The notes: a model not told the origin generated them from the letters alone. A stretch of DNA of 64,000 nt from Sphingomonas sp. HDW15A (GCF_011301715.1 NZ_CP049870.1:930001-994000), one strand, 5' to 3'. Counted from the first letter of the stretch, positions 25,970-34,293 are shown. Program-made: numbers and translations.

Positions 25970-26659
25970 ATGTTCCGCCTGATAAGAGTCAAACCGCCGA
26001 ATGGCTGGAATGCCGTAGGGTGGGAGTTGGTAATAGTTACGGCGGGCGTGCTCATAGCACTGGGCGCGCAGGAACTAGCGCAACGCCAGCACTGGAAGCT
26101 GGAAGTACGCGAGACGCGCAATGCATTAGACGCCGAGCTAGCGCGAGACCTGGCGGCATTCGAATACCGTCTAAGCCAAAGGCGATGCGTCGACGACCGG
26201 CTTGCGGAGCTCAGCGAATGGGGAGAGAGCCTTGAAGCAGGGTCACCCCTTAAGCTCAAAAGCCCGGTGCCCGGGGTACCGGGCTTCACTGTGCGTACTG
26301 CTGTTTGGGAACTGACCGACGGTGAGATCGCAGCCCGAATACCGTTGGAAGCCAGGTTAAACTATGCTTGGCTCTATGACGCTCTGAAGACCTTCGACGA
26401 ACTTCGAGATGTCGAGGGCGACGCGTGGGAGGCGCTGGCTGCATATGGCGGCAGTAGCCGCCTCGACGAAGCAGACCTCCGGGCGATGAAAACAGCAATA
26501 GGTAAGGCGGAAGCCGTCAATGCGATTTTGCAGGGCGTAAAGCTTAGCTTGGACAAGTACTCACGCGAACTCAGCGTTCATCCCGAGTCCAACATTGAAC
26601 GGCGATCGGACAAGATCATAGCCGAATGGAATCGGGAGCTTTGCCAACCGCTATTATGA
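25970..26659 (+). CDS. Membrane-anchored helical protein, unknown
   Basis: A 229-residue protein starting at ATG 25970 with GGAGGGG about 9 bases upstream. The open frame extends 42 codons upstream, but those translate the double repeat. One membrane helix (about 16-34, VGWELVIVTAGVLIALGAQE) is followed by a long charged helical domain (RETRNALDAELARDLAAFEY). This layout of a short cytoplasmic stub, one helix and a coiled region resembles sphingomonad proteins of unknown function often annotated only as hypothetical. Confidence 0.75.
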   Translation: MFRLIRVKPPNGWNAVGWELVIVTAGVLIALGAQELAQRQHWKLEVRETRNALDAELARDLAAFEYRLSQRRCVDDRLAELSEWGESLEAGSPLKLKSPVPGVPGFTVRTAVWELTDGEIAARIPLEARLNYAWLYDALKTFDELRDVEGDAWEALAAYGGSSRLDEADLRAMKTAIGKAEAVNAILQGVKLSLDKYSRELSVHPESNIERRSDKIIAEWNRELCQPLL

Positions 26660-26703
26660 GCAAACATCGGTCATTCTCATGTCGCTCGCTCGAACATATA
26701 GGC

Positions 26704-26764
26704 GCAGTGTCCCGTTTCCACACGTATCTGCCGTGTCAGCTTTCGACCCATTGCTGACATTCAG
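26704..26764 (+). repeat. Hairpin repeat, double unit
   Basis: Left half AGTGTCCCGTTTCCAC; right half TGTCAGCTTTCGACCC with ATTGCTGACATTCAG. Confidence 0.9.
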
Positions 26765-26812
26765 AAGGAGGCTTAGCCTTTCCCCAGAACCTATTAGGGG
26801 CAGACCGTAGTA

Positions 26813-27022
26813 ATGGACCGCACCTACCTTTTCCTGATTCTGCCGTTTGGCTTTTTTCTATTCCTTTCGTGGCTCACCAGACGCTTGCCCACTGGCATCG
26901 GGCCGCGAGACCTTATCTCCGAGGATGAAGTTGGCGCTGACGAGTTTCGAGCACGGTGGCTCGTGGAAGTGATCGTCGCCACCGTCCTGGTGCTCTTTTT
27001 GGTTTGGACCGCGAACAATTGA
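26813..27022 (+). CDS. Two-helix small membrane protein
   Basis: A 69-residue protein with membrane helices at about 5-20 and 49-66 and a charged central loop (GPRDLISEDEVGADEFRAR). No family recognised. It is delimited by a double repeat on the left and a single repeat on the right; its TGA stop (27020-27022) is at the edge of the right copy. Confidence 0.55.
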   Translation: MDRTYLFLILPFGFFLFLSWLTRRLPTGIGPRDLISEDEVGADEFRARWLVEVIVATVLVLFLVWTANN

Positions 27023-27051
27023 ATCAGCTTTCGACCCATTGCGGACATTGA
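27020..27051 (+). repeat. Hairpin repeat, single unit
   Basis: TGAATCAGCTTTCGACCC then ATTGCGGACATTGA. The left edge is the preceding gene's TGA. Confidence 0.88.
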
Positions 27052-27073
27052 ACGCGGCTCTAAGCTTGTTCCT

Positions 27074-27469
27074 ATGAGGTTTGCTGATGACGCGCCCAAA
27101 GCTTGGGTTGGGTGGGCGGTCACGCTTTCACTTGTCGCGGTGCTGGTTGTTGTGTTCCGGACCAGCGACGCAATCAATGTTCCGACCGTCGTGAGGGTGC
27201 ACACGGCAAAGTCAGCGTCTTCCGTCCAAGCCTGCCTACAATCGGAGGAGGGGCAGCAATTGTTCGGGGAGTTGACGCGATTGCACCACATGTCCGGGCG
27301 ACGCTTTGGCCCACGAGATCGCCTCTATTCGACTTCGAAAGGTCACCTCTTCCTGTTCACAGAAGGAGAGACCGACGAGACAATTCTAAGGGTTAAGGAC
27401 CTAGATCAGGTGAACGAACAACAACTGGGCCTTCTTTCAGCTTGCGCTGACGAACTGGCCATGTGGTGA
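27074..27469 (+). CDS. Single-helix membrane protein, unknown
   Basis: A 131-residue protein: one membrane helix (about 12-28, VGWAVTLSLVAVLVVVF) and a soluble domain with two Cys (VQACLQS, LLSACAD). There is a strand pair around GHLFLFTEGETDETILRVKD. No family recognised. It sits between two hairpin repeats in the densest part of the array. Confidence 0.58.
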   Translation: MRFADDAPKAWVGWAVTLSLVAVLVVVFRTSDAINVPTVVRVHTAKSASSVQACLQSEEGQQLFGELTRLHHMSGRRFGPRDRLYSTSKGHLFLFTEGETDETILRVKDLDQVNEQQLGLLSACADELAMW

Positions 27470-27490
27470 CAAGTTTGTGCCCCATCCCGC

Positions 27491-27522
27491 AGGGTCACCT
27501 TTCGACCCATTGCTGACATTAG
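27491..27522 (+). repeat. Hairpin repeat, single unit
   Basis: AGGGTCACCTTTCGACCC then ATTGCTGACATTAG. It supplies TAA for the minus-strand lipoprotein gene on its right. Confidence 0.9.
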
Positions 27523-27905
27523 CCGCAGCGGGCTGCGAGGCGGGGGCGCAAAGACATTAGCTGCCCGGTCGCAATCTCGTATTCGGCATCACGCCGTTTG
27601 AGGACCAACATGAACTCCCGGCCCTCGCGCATGTAAGTGTGCGCGAAATACCTTACAGGCAGGGTTGGTGAGACGGACGGTCCCCTGACTACAGTTCGGA
27701 CGTAAAGGGTCGCGGAAATCCAACCGTGCCCCATTAGATCGCTTTGATCATCCACCGGCTGATAAGCCCCATTCTCGACGGTGCCGACCACCACGCTATC
27801 CGCGCACCCAAATGCTAAGGTTCGATCTTCGACGCTGGCCTGCGGGGCAGTTGCACAGCCCGTGGCGAGGAGTGCGAGAGCAATGGGTAAGCAGGAGAGG
27901 CGCAT
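27519..27905 (-). CDS. Small lipoprotein, unknown
   Basis: A 128-residue lipoprotein from ATG 27905 (MRLSCLPIALALLATGCATA, lipobox ATGC). The frame runs 19 codons further upstream through a repeat (MAALGRKPT) and that extension is rejected. The mature part is strand-rich (ISATLYVRTVVRGPSVSPTL) with two further Cys. Repeats lie on both sides; the stop codon is in the left one. No family recognised. Confidence 0.65.
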   Translation of the reverse strand: MRLSCLPIALALLATGCATAPQASVEDRTLAFGCADSVVVGTVENGAYQPVDDQSDLMGHGWISATLYVRTVVRGPSVSPTLPVRYFAHTYMREGREFMLVLKRRDAEYEIATGQLMSLRPRLAARCG

Positions 27906-27912
27906 GGCTGAA

Positions 27913-27965
27913 GCCCTTTCCACCCATTTCTGCCGTGTCGGCTTTCGACCCAAAGCTGCCATTAG
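27913..27965 (+). repeat. Hairpin repeat, double unit
   Basis: Left half CCTTTCCACCC; right half TGTCGGCTTTCGACCC with AAAGCTGCCATTAG. Confidence 0.88.
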
Positions 27966-27967
27966 GC

Positions 27968-28348
27968 TTATTGCCTTGATCGCTCGTGATACACGTCGAG
28001 TACCTCCACGAGATTGCCCGAAGCATCGCGATCGAACTGACTGAACATCGGTAGCGTCTTAGTTTGGCCATCGGCAAAGCGACCAGTGACCTGGATCGTG
28101 CACTGTGACGTAATATAGAGATAGCTGCACTGCACGTCGCCAACGTTCACCAGGGTGGGCCGCTCGCCTTTCCGTTCGGCAAATCTCGCGAAGACTTCAT
28201 GCCAGCGCCAATCCTGGCTCCAATGTGCCTCAACATAGCTCCTGACCTCGTGTGCACTGGGTAAAGGTGGTTTGTCCTCAATGGTCAAAGGCGATGCGCA
28301 GGCGACTCCGAAAAGCGGCACAGCGATAACGAGCATACGCGACTTCAT
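27968..28348 (-). CDS. Small lipoprotein, unknown
   Basis: A 126-residue predicted lipoprotein (MKSRMLVIAVPLFGVACASP, lipobox GVAC). The mature domain has a helix with two Trp (EAHWSQDWRWHEVFARF) and paired Cys (VQCSYLYITSQCTIQV) on one strand-turn-strand. No named family recognised. It is bounded on each side by double repeats, as is its neighbour at 27519. Confidence 0.63.
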   Translation of the reverse strand: MKSRMLVIAVPLFGVACASPLTIEDKPPLPSAHEVRSYVEAHWSQDWRWHEVFARFAERKGERPTLVNVGDVQCSYLYITSQCTIQVTGRFADGQTKTLPMFSQFDRDASGNLVEVLDVYHERSRQ

Positions 28349-28367
28349 GGTGTGAAGCTGCCATGCA

Positions 28368-28426
28368 TAGGGTCAGCGTTCCACTCATTCCTGACGTGTC
28401 TGCTTTCGACCCAAAGCAGACATTAG
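28368..28426 (+). repeat. Hairpin repeat, double unit
   Basis: The right half has arms GTCTGCTTT and AAAGCAGAC around CGACCC, a perfect 9-bp stem. The left half is GGTCAGCGTTCCACTC. Confidence 0.92.
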
Positions 28427-28444
28427 GTTCAGCAATCGTCGGCT

Positions 28445-30415
28445 TTACAGCATCTCGCAGAAGCGAGGAGCGTTGGGTTCTTGGCAAACGTCCGGCTTTG
28501 TGCGCGTCGTCTCCCAATATTTCAAAAGGCCGAGCCGTTGCGCGAGCGGTGGGAAGCGCGGATCACGCAACGTTTCGCGCATACTCCGATACCAGAAGAT
28601 CGAAGGGCTGCCTTCCCGCTCGATCACGATCCGGCTAGCAAGCTGGAACGCGTCACGGCTCGCGCCTAGGCCCGCTAGGAGTCGCGCTACTGCGTTGCCC
28701 TGCTGCTCCTTGGGAAGCGCAAGGAGTGCTTTGATAGCCTGGCCTTTTGCGACGGTATCCTTGCGTGAGGCCAGTGCTCGATATCCCTCCAGTAAGGCGG
28801 CGCGAAGCTCTGCGGTCATTGGCAGCCCCGGATCGTCCAAGGCCTCGATGTCAGCAGTGTCGGTTGCCTCGGTGAACGCGATCCACTCCGCCATGCCGGG
28901 ATCCGGTGCAAGGTCGATGGCCGCATCGAAATGGGCTTTCGCATCCTCCGGCATCTCAGCGAGGACGAGCGCCCTTGCCAAACTGAGAGCCGTGTAGACG
29001 TAGAGAGCAAGCATGTCGTTGGCCTGACGCAATTGTTCGACCGCTTCGGCGGTTCGGCCAACGCTCAGTAGCATCTCGCCATATTGATGGTGCTCACAGC
29101 CGCAATCGAGCGACCTGACCGCGATTGCGCGCTTCAACAACTTCTCCCTCTCGATCCAATCCAGGCGGTCGATCAGCAAGGACTTGATCCACATTGCCTC
29201 GCTGTTCTTGCCATCGATTTCGATCGCACGGTCAGCGGCCTGACGCCCTGCCTTTCTTGCCTCCTCAGCGAGCCGATTATTCTCCGCCGCGATTGCAACC
29301 TTCCAATATCCGCCGGCGACGGCCGCCCAGCCCCAAGAGAAATCAGGAATCGCGGCCACAACCCGTTGGGCCGGGACCAAGGCTTTGCGCCCATCCTGTA
29401 TCGAAGGGTCCCAATGGCCCTGGCAGAACTGCAGGTAATCCTGCAGGGCCGCATCAGGCAGAGTCTTGGGATAGGTCGAGGCACCGAATAGCCCGCATCG
29501 GATTACATTTCCGGCATCCACGGCGATTCGTCGCGGCACCTTTGAGCCCTGATCGGCCGGATAGTCCCGACTATCCGACCATATGGTGGCGCCGGAACGC
29601 TCGTTCGTCAGGCGTGTGATGACCCGAATAACGTCGCCATTTCGCTGAAGCGTTCCGCCCAGCGCATAGGCCGGTGCCTTGCCTTGCGCCGGCGCCGAGG
29701 CAGTCGAAACGCCCACGACACCGTCATCATTGAACGCAGCAATAATCTCGTTGGCGATCGCCTCGCTAGTTGTCCCGGGCAGATCCTTTGAGAGCAGCTG
29801 AAACTCTGCAAGCCGGATCTCCATCGGGTGATCTGGGGATGGCGAGGGGCGCAGTTCAAACCATGCGCCTCCGGCGATGAGAATTGCAAAGACAACGGCT
29901 CCCGCGAGGAGCCGTCGGCGACTGGGTGACGGAACAACGGGACGGGACGTACGCTCAATCGCGGGTGTCCTCGCTCCCGCAGGAGAGATTTCCCCGATGC
30001 TGCCAATCAGCAGGTCGATCGACCTGTCCCAACCCTTGAATGCGTCGATCCACTGCCTGGTCGCCAACTCGTAAGCAAAGGCATCGCTCGGTTCGACGTC
30101 CTCGATCCGAAGCGTCATCACCGGCACCTGGAGCCGGCTGGCGAGCGATAGCTCCTTTTTAATCTCGTCGCTCTTATTCGCGGCGCCCGAAAAAACCAGC
30201 ACCATTGCCCGGGCATTACGAAGCGCGTCGACAATCGCTTCTTGATAATTCTGTCCCGGGGCGACGTCACGCGATGCAATCCAGCACTTCGCGCCATGCC
30301 GCTCGATCGCCTTGCACACCGAGAGCGCCTTCTTGCGGTCGGCGGTAGCGTAACTGATGAATACCGGGAGGACGACCTGGCGGTCCTGGTCGCTGGCTGC
30401 ATCTGGTAGGTTCAC
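28445..30415 (-). CDS. TIR-domain / TolB-like / TPR membrane protein
   Basis: A 656-residue chimera. TIR domain at 17-140 (VFISYATADRKKALSVC; CWIASRDVAPGQNY; KSDEIKKEL carrying the Glu position of TIR NADases). A membrane helix at about 169-187. A TolB-N-like strand domain at about 200-310 (AYALGGTLQRNGDVIRVITR, SGATIWSDSRDY) as in many class III cyclase sensors. TPR-type helices follow from about 330. The start is GTG 30415. TIR may serve protein contacts or NAD+ cleavage; the layout resembles adenylate-cyclase/TolB/TPR receptors with TIR in place of the output domain. No defence genes adjoin it. Confidence 0.87.
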   Translation of the reverse strand: MNLPDAASDQDRQVVLPVFISYATADRKKALSVCKAIERHGAKCWIASRDVAPGQNYQEAIVDALRNARAMVLVFSGAANKSDEIKKELSLASRLQVPVMTLRIEDVEPSDAFAYELATRQWIDAFKGWDRSIDLLIGSIGEISPAGARTPAIERTSRPVVPSPSRRRLLAGAVVFAILIAGGAWFELRPSPSPDHPMEIRLAEFQLLSKDLPGTTSEAIANEIIAAFNDDGVVGVSTASAPAQGKAPAYALGGTLQRNGDVIRVITRLTNERSGATIWSDSRDYPADQGSKVPRRIAVDAGNVIRCGLFGASTYPKTLPDAALQDYLQFCQGHWDPSIQDGRKALVPAQRVVAAIPDFSWGWAAVAGGYWKVAIAAENNRLAEEARKAGRQAADRAIEIDGKNSEAMWIKSLLIDRLDWIEREKLLKRAIAVRSLDCGCEHHQYGEMLLSVGRTAEAVEQLRQANDMLALYVYTALSLARALVLAEMPEDAKAHFDAAIDLAPDPGMAEWIAFTEATDTADIEALDDPGLPMTAELRAALLEGYRALASRKDTVAKGQAIKALLALPKEQQGNAVARLLAGLGASRDAFQLASRIVIEREGSPSIFWYRSMRETLRDPRFPPLAQRLGLLKYWETTRTKPDVCQEPNAPRFCEML

Positions 30416-30503
30416 GGCCTGCCCCCGGGTAAAGAGCGAGAAAGTACGAAAAATTCAGTGCGACGAGAAGCCTATTCGGGGGAATGCATTTGTGTTTCCG
30501 TCG

Positions 30504-30534
30504 CTACCGCTTTCGACCCAAAGCGGACATCTAA
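30504..30534 (+). repeat. Hairpin repeat, single unit
   Basis: Arms CCGCTTT and AAAGCGG around CGACCC: a perfect stem with a third sequence variant. Confidence 0.9.
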
Positions 30535-30586
30535 CCCGCGCCTCGCGGGCTCACTCAAGTCGGGCAAACTGGGCACAGCCGGAGGC

Positions 30587-30961
30587 TCAGGCGGCCTTCG
30601 CTTTGCTCCGTAAGGAGAAGCAGTAACCGGCAGTCACCATAATCCCGGCAAAGATCGCGCCGCAGCCGACCCAGAGCGCGACGTCAAATGGGGCCAGCGC
30701 CCACAGCCCGGCGTAGAGCAAGCCACTCAGGGCCATCGACCAGCCTCCAACTCGATTAGCTCGGCGGGCGGAAGCGCTGGGAGTAAAGGTCTTGGGCATC
30801 CGGTTGCCGTACCAGGCCACCATCAGGCCGGTGACCGCCAGCACGATCCGGGTGGCGGTGTCACCATCGATCAGCTCAGCCTCGCGAGAGGCGGTTGCGC
30901 CCAGAGCCACTGCGATGATCCCGCCGGCCCACATCAGGCTTCCGGTCAGTTCCTTCGTCAT
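30587..30961 (-). CDS. Membrane protein partner of ArsR-type regulator
   Basis: A 124-residue protein with four membrane helices (SLMWAGGIIAVALGATA, TATRIVLAVTGLMVAWYG and two more). Its ATG overlaps the regulator's TGA (ATGA), so they are one translationally coupled operon. The pairing recalls SdpR/SdpI, where a membrane protein and an ArsR-family autorepressor form a sensing pair; sequence similarity to SdpI is not obvious, so this is by analogy. Function unknown. Confidence 0.7.
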   Translation of the reverse strand: MTKELTGSLMWAGGIIAVALGATASREAELIDGDTATRIVLAVTGLMVAWYGNRMPKTFTPSASARRANRVGGWSMALSGLLYAGLWALAPFDVALWVGCGAIFAGIMVTAGYCFSLRSKAKAA

Positions 30962-31254
30962 TGCATACTCCCCTTCTTGGGTTCGGGCGCATCGACGCCC
31001 GTCCCGAATGACTGAACGAAGCTCAGCAGTGCATCTTCGAGCACCGACAGCTTCAAATGATAGATGATCGACTTGCCGGCTTTTTCAGCATGGATGAGGT
31101 CCGCATCCTTCAGCACCGCGAAGTGAGCCGACATCGTCGGCTTCGAAAAATCGAAGTGATCGCTCAGCTCGCCCGCAGTTAGCGGTCCCTGCCGCAGCAA
31201 TTGCAACACTCGCCGGCGGGTGGGGTCGGACAAGGCTTTGAAGACTTGGCTCAT
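30958..31254 (-). CDS. ArsR/SdpR-family transcriptional regulator
   Basis: A 98-residue winged-helix repressor. MSQVFKALSDPTRRRVLQLL at the N-terminus, recognition region DFSKPTMSAHFAVLKDADLI, wing AGKSIIYHLKLSVLEDALL. This is the autorepressor SdpR-like branch: no metal-binding Cys pair is seen, so a non-metal signal is likely. Just upstream (31257-31290) is an AT-rich stretch with TTAGCTAAATGACTAA, a good candidate operator. Coupled to the downstream membrane protein. Confidence 0.88.
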   Translation of the reverse strand: MSQVFKALSDPTRRRVLQLLRQGPLTAGELSDHFDFSKPTMSAHFAVLKDADLIHAEKAGKSIIYHLKLSVLEDALLSFVQSFGTGVDAPEPKKGSMQ

Positions 31255-31256
31255 GT

Positions 31257-31290
31257 TTAGATATTTAGCTAAATGACTAATTGAGTCAAG
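31257..31290 (-). promoter_or_regulatory. AT-rich candidate ArsR operator
   Basis: ATATTTAGCTAAATGACTAA contains a short dyad (TTTAGCTAAA) directly before the ATG of the ArsR-type gene. It is far more AT-rich than its surroundings, as expected for an autorepressor site. Confidence 0.5.
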
Positions 31291-31345
31291 CGCCCAAATT
31301 TTAGGACTCGCTAAACTCGCGCCCTATCAACTGGGCCGCTCGAAC

Positions 31346-31379
31346 TTAGGTCTGCATTCGACCCATTGCAGACATTAGG
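31346..31379 (+). repeat. Hairpin repeat, single unit
   Basis: TTAGGTCTGCATTCGACCC then ATTGCAGACATTAG: arms GTCTGCA and TGCAGAC pair fully. Confidence 0.92.
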
Positions 31380-31400
31380 ACCGTCGCTACCCTAGACCCG

Positions 31401-31610
31401 ATGACGACCCGCCAGCTTGAGGTCATACGTTGGGCTTCTGCCGTCGCATGCTTCGCTGCTTGGGGCGCCCTCGTATACTTTCAACCGAAAGATGGTTTTG
31501 GCGTCCTGCTCTTTTTCGGTGGCTTCATTCTGGGACTACCCGGCGCGATGCTGTCGCTGCACCTGCATCCACCTAAGTGGTTTAAGTATCTGGAACGTCC
31601 AGAGCGTTAA
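31401..31610 (+). CDS. Two-helix small membrane protein
   Basis: A 69-residue protein with membrane helices at about 9-26 and 33-52 (FGVLLFFGGFILGLPGAMLS) and a basic tail. No family recognised. It begins 22 bases after one repeat, and its TAA stop (31608-31610) is the left edge of the next. Confidence 0.58.
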   Translation: MTTRQLEVIRWASAVACFAAWGALVYFQPKDGFGVLLFFGGFILGLPGAMLSLHLHPPKWFKYLERPER

Positions 31611-31640
31611 TGTCACCTTCCGACCCAAAGCAGTCATTCG
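31608..31640 (+). repeat. Hairpin repeat, single unit
   Basis: TAATGTCACCTTCCGACCC then AAAGCAGTCATTCG. Its left edge is the TAA stop of the preceding gene. Confidence 0.85.
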
Positions 31641-31651
31641 CCGTCCGCGAC

Positions 31652-32236
31652 CTAGCCGTGAATGGTCTCGCCGCGCTCTAACATGGCGATGTAGTCGGCA
31701 ATTTTCCTAGCGCGCGTCTCGGGGCGTTTCACGGAGCCGATGCGGTAGAGGATTGCATATCGGTTCGCGCCCTTCAGCGTTGCAAAGAACTTCGCTGCCT
31801 CAGGGTTGGCGTCGAGTGCATCCTGAAGATCAGGGGGGACTTTTGCGGAACTTGCGGGCGCATACGCGGCATCCCACCTGCCATCGGTCTTGGCAGCGTC
31901 GATTTGCGCGACACCAGACCTTCGCATCCGGCCTTCGGCGAGCAGCTCCATTGCTCGCTTCTTATTCACCTGAGACCATTTGCTGCGAGCTTTTCGCGGA
32001 GTGAAACGCACGAGCCAATATTGGCCGTTGTATTTGTCGAGTTGTCCGTCGATCCACCCGTAACAAAGCGCAACATCTACCGCTTCCGCTTTTGTTATCC
32101 CAGGCGCGCTCGCCGATTTCTTCGGAAGCATTAGCCATGCCCCGCCAGCGTCCGCAGGTTGATCGTCCAGCCACTCTTCAAAACTTGCGGCCTTGCCAAA
32201 GGCCAGAACAGGTAAACCGTCGCGATGCTCAGTCAC
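31652..32236 (-). CDS. YdeI/OmpD-associated family protein
   Basis: A 194-residue protein of the YdeI (OmpD-associated, bacteriocin-protection) family. N-terminal FEEWLDDQPADAGGAWLML, the SAPGITKAEAVDVALCYGWI segment with the conserved GWIDGQ, RFTPRKARSKWSQVNKKRA, and a C-terminal helical ANRYAILYRIGSVKRPETRA. The start is GTG 32236. It holds a run of six G at 31826-31831 that is in frame. The biochemical role of the family is not established. Confidence 0.85.
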   Translation of the reverse strand: MTEHRDGLPVLAFGKAASFEEWLDDQPADAGGAWLMLPKKSASAPGITKAEAVDVALCYGWIDGQLDKYNGQYWLVRFTPRKARSKWSQVNKKRAMELLAEGRMRRSGVAQIDAAKTDGRWDAAYAPASSAKVPPDLQDALDANPEAAKFFATLKGANRYAILYRIGSVKRPETRARKIADYIAMLERGETIHG

Positions 32237-32276
32237 TCGTAGGGAAATAGCCGATTGGGTTATTCTCGCAACCGCG

Positions 32277-32310
32277 TGACCGTCCGCCTACGACCGATTG
32301 CTGACGCTGG
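32277..32310 (+). repeat. Hairpin repeat, divergent single
   Basis: GACCGTCCGCCTACGACC then GATTGCTGACGCTGG. Part of it is read in the upstream extension of the small membrane protein frame. Confidence 0.6.
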
Positions 32311-32356
32311 CGCTCACTCGCTACCAAGGCGTCGAGCGGGCCTTGGAGCTACATGT

Positions 32357-32521
32357 ATGAGCGACGGTGTGAAAGGTATGTTAGTCGGGGCGGTCGTCGG
32401 CCTCCTTGCCGCTTGGAGCCAGTGGGAAGGCAACTGGGAAACGGCCATCCGCGCTGTCATTGTGATAGCTGCCATCGGGTTCACTGTAGGTTACTTCATC
32501 GGCCAACGACGCACGGCTTGA
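32357..32521 (+). CDS. Tiny two-helix membrane protein
   Basis: A 54-residue protein from ATG 32357 (MSDGVKGMLVGAVVGLLAAW), with two membrane segments and a basic C-terminus (GQRRTA). The frame extends 34 codons upstream across a repeat, which I reject. Glycine-rich helices resemble glycine-zipper proteins. Repeats on both sides. Confidence 0.5.
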   Translation: MSDGVKGMLVGAVVGLLAAWSQWEGNWETAIRAVIVIAAIGFTVGYFIGQRRTA

Positions 32522-32531
32522 GTGCCGATGG

Positions 32532-32589
32532 CTAGAGTCAGCTTTCCACCCATTCTTGCCGCGTCAGCTTTCGACCCAAAGCTGACTCC
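32532..32589 (+). repeat. Hairpin repeat, double unit (near consensus)
   Basis: Left half CTAGAGTCAGCTTTCCACCC; right half arms GTCAGCTTT and AAAGCTGAC around CGACCC, a perfect 9-bp stem. The two halves are spaced 26 bp apart. Confidence 0.95.
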
Positions 32590-32663
32590 CGGCTTGGCTG
32601 GTTCCCTTGCTGGCCAATGGGTAGAAGTAGCGCTAGGCTTCGCCGGCTCGGGCGGAGGTGTCG

Positions 32664-33306
32664 ATGTTGTTGACGCTAGTGGCGTTATTCGCTGCCCAAT
32701 CTGATTGGGACGATCCTAATCCGACCGGGCGTTGGGCGGCCCCCCACTCGGAAACTCGCAACTGAATTGCTGCCGCCCGATTGGGCTTCGGACGCTGTCT
32801 CGCACGTTGTCTCCCGGGGGATCTTCCAGGACGGTCCACCATCGTCGGTTCGTTTCGAGGGCCGTCCTTTCGCCACCGGCGACGGTTTCTGCGCCCGGAA
32901 ATCCTACTACGTTTCGATCTACGGAGGGCACGGAAGTACGGAAGGCGAACCACAGAAACCCGTCGCTATGAACAAGGTTCGCCTAGGCGGTTGCGAGGGA
33001 CTCTTTGCTCACATCAATCCGGGCTCCACATTAGAAGAAAGCAAGAAGGTTCTGCGTTGGCTCGAATGGGCTCGCAACCAAGCTCGGGGCGCCGGCCCAC
33101 TGCCCTTCACGCTAAATTGCAGGGACGAGGTTGGGCACGGTAAGTGCCAAAATGGCGCTCAATCGGCGCTCGCGGCTCTCCCAATCGAGAAGGCGTCTAT
33201 CATCACGCATTGGACTGTCTCGGTCGTCGAGACGTCACCAGGGCAACTCTACTGGAACGTCGAGGCAAACGACACGCCAGGCCATGCGTCCGTCGACCTA
33301 ACCTGA
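32664..33306 (+). pseudogene. Secreted protein, frameshifted at C6 tract
   Basis: From ATG 32664 with a strong GGAGG about 8 bases upstream, a short signal (MLLTLVALFAAQSDW) reads DDPNPTGRWAAP and then stops early. Dropping one C from the CCCCCC at 32740-32745 joins it to a long frame, LLPPDWASDAVSHVV through to NVEANDTPGHASVDLT, ending at 33306. Four Cys (DGFCARK, GGCEGLF, LNCRDE, GKCQNG) suggest disulfides after export, which supports the reconstructed signal. No family recognised; a TTG at 32767 is the only start for the long frame alone. Confidence 0.55.
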
Positions 33307-33324
33307 AAAATTCCCGCGCCGTTC

Positions 33325-33358
33325 TGAACGTCAGCCTTCGACCCATAATTGACATTAG
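33325..33358 (+). repeat. Hairpin repeat, single unit
   Basis: TGAACGTCAGCCTTCGACCC then ATAATTGACATTAG. Confidence 0.85.
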
Positions 33359-33439
33359 CTTCTACTCGTAAAGCCGACGTGGAGGCATTTAGCCGACTAG
33401 AAGTTGTGCGGCGTGGCGCGGGATGGAATTATGTGTGTA

Positions 33440-34039
33440 TTAGATGCCCCAGTTAGTCGGCTTCGCTCCTAGGCTCGACCTTAAATGATTAATGAAAGCG
33501 ATCGCTGTATCGTGCGCCCACTTGCTGGCGCCAGCAGACATACAACCGAGCGGGAATGCATCGGATGGCTTCGCTACGAAAGGACTGAGAGGCACTTTCC
33601 ATTGGATGAGCTTCTTGGTGAGATCCGCATAGAGAACCAAATCGTCGCTCCATTCCGCCTTGGGGTGTGCCAAGGCGTTCCGTAGCTCTCGGAGAAGATT
33701 CAGTTCCTGACTTAGCTTTGCACCCTTATCCAGTTTGGGCTTGCCCAAATGCTGCAGCACCGCATCGCAACGATCAAACAGTGGCTTTTTAACAACCGGC
33801 GTCGTGACGGCGTCGGGAATGTCCAGGTCGTCGATGACTTCATCCAAGGCCGACTCTACCGCTGAGAAGCTCATGAGAAAGCAGGCCGATGCATACCAGT
33901 TCGCCAAGTCGAAATGGGAGCCGAAACCCGCGTCCTTGTGCTGCGTCTCATGCTTTTCCAGAATTGTCACGAAGTGGCGCGCACCAGCTAGATGCGTGAA
34001 TGAGAAGTTCCGGCGAACTGTGATCTGCGCTTGTGTCAT
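33440..34039 (-). CDS. Soluble helical protein, unknown
   Basis: A 199-residue protein from ATG 34039 (MTQAQITVRR); ATG 34084 is an alternative adding 15 residues. It is mainly helical and soluble, with the central pattern LNLLRELRNALAHPKAEW. This RNxxxHP pattern is typical of HEPN-like or RiboL-PSP/MAE-28990-type nuclease folds and of Abi-associated proteins. That similarity is only a motif-level hint. No partner antitoxin gene adjoins it on the minus strand. Confidence 0.65.
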   Translation of the reverse strand: MTQAQITVRRNFSFTHLAGARHFVTILEKHETQHKDAGFGSHFDLANWYASACFLMSFSAVESALDEVIDDLDIPDAVTTPVVKKPLFDRCDAVLQHLGKPKLDKGAKLSQELNLLRELRNALAHPKAEWSDDLVLYADLTKKLIQWKVPLSPFVAKPSDAFPLGCMSAGASKWAHDTAIAFINHLRSSLGAKPTNWGI

Positions 34040-34293
34040 TGTTGGCACGCCTGTTGTCACCGACTGAGAGACCGAGTTGCACATGCCTAAAGACTACCTT
34101 GGGTGGCCGCTCAATCGCCACGCCTCCGGAAAAGGTGCCTCCGGTCTTCTTAACTTATCAGGGTCACGAGACGAGTCTAACAACCTGCCGGAAACGTCCG
34201 AAGTATGGTGCAGGGATGCCCTTCCTTAAGGTTTGACAATTGGGTGAGGGTGATCTTCGCTCGCCAATAGAAATACAGCGCTAGGAAGCTCGG

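Noticed and set aside
26261..26285. Long inverted repeat around a KpnI-like centre
   Set aside because: It lies in the coding region of an intact gene and encodes an ordinary Pro/Gly turn; no other signal supports a regulatory role.
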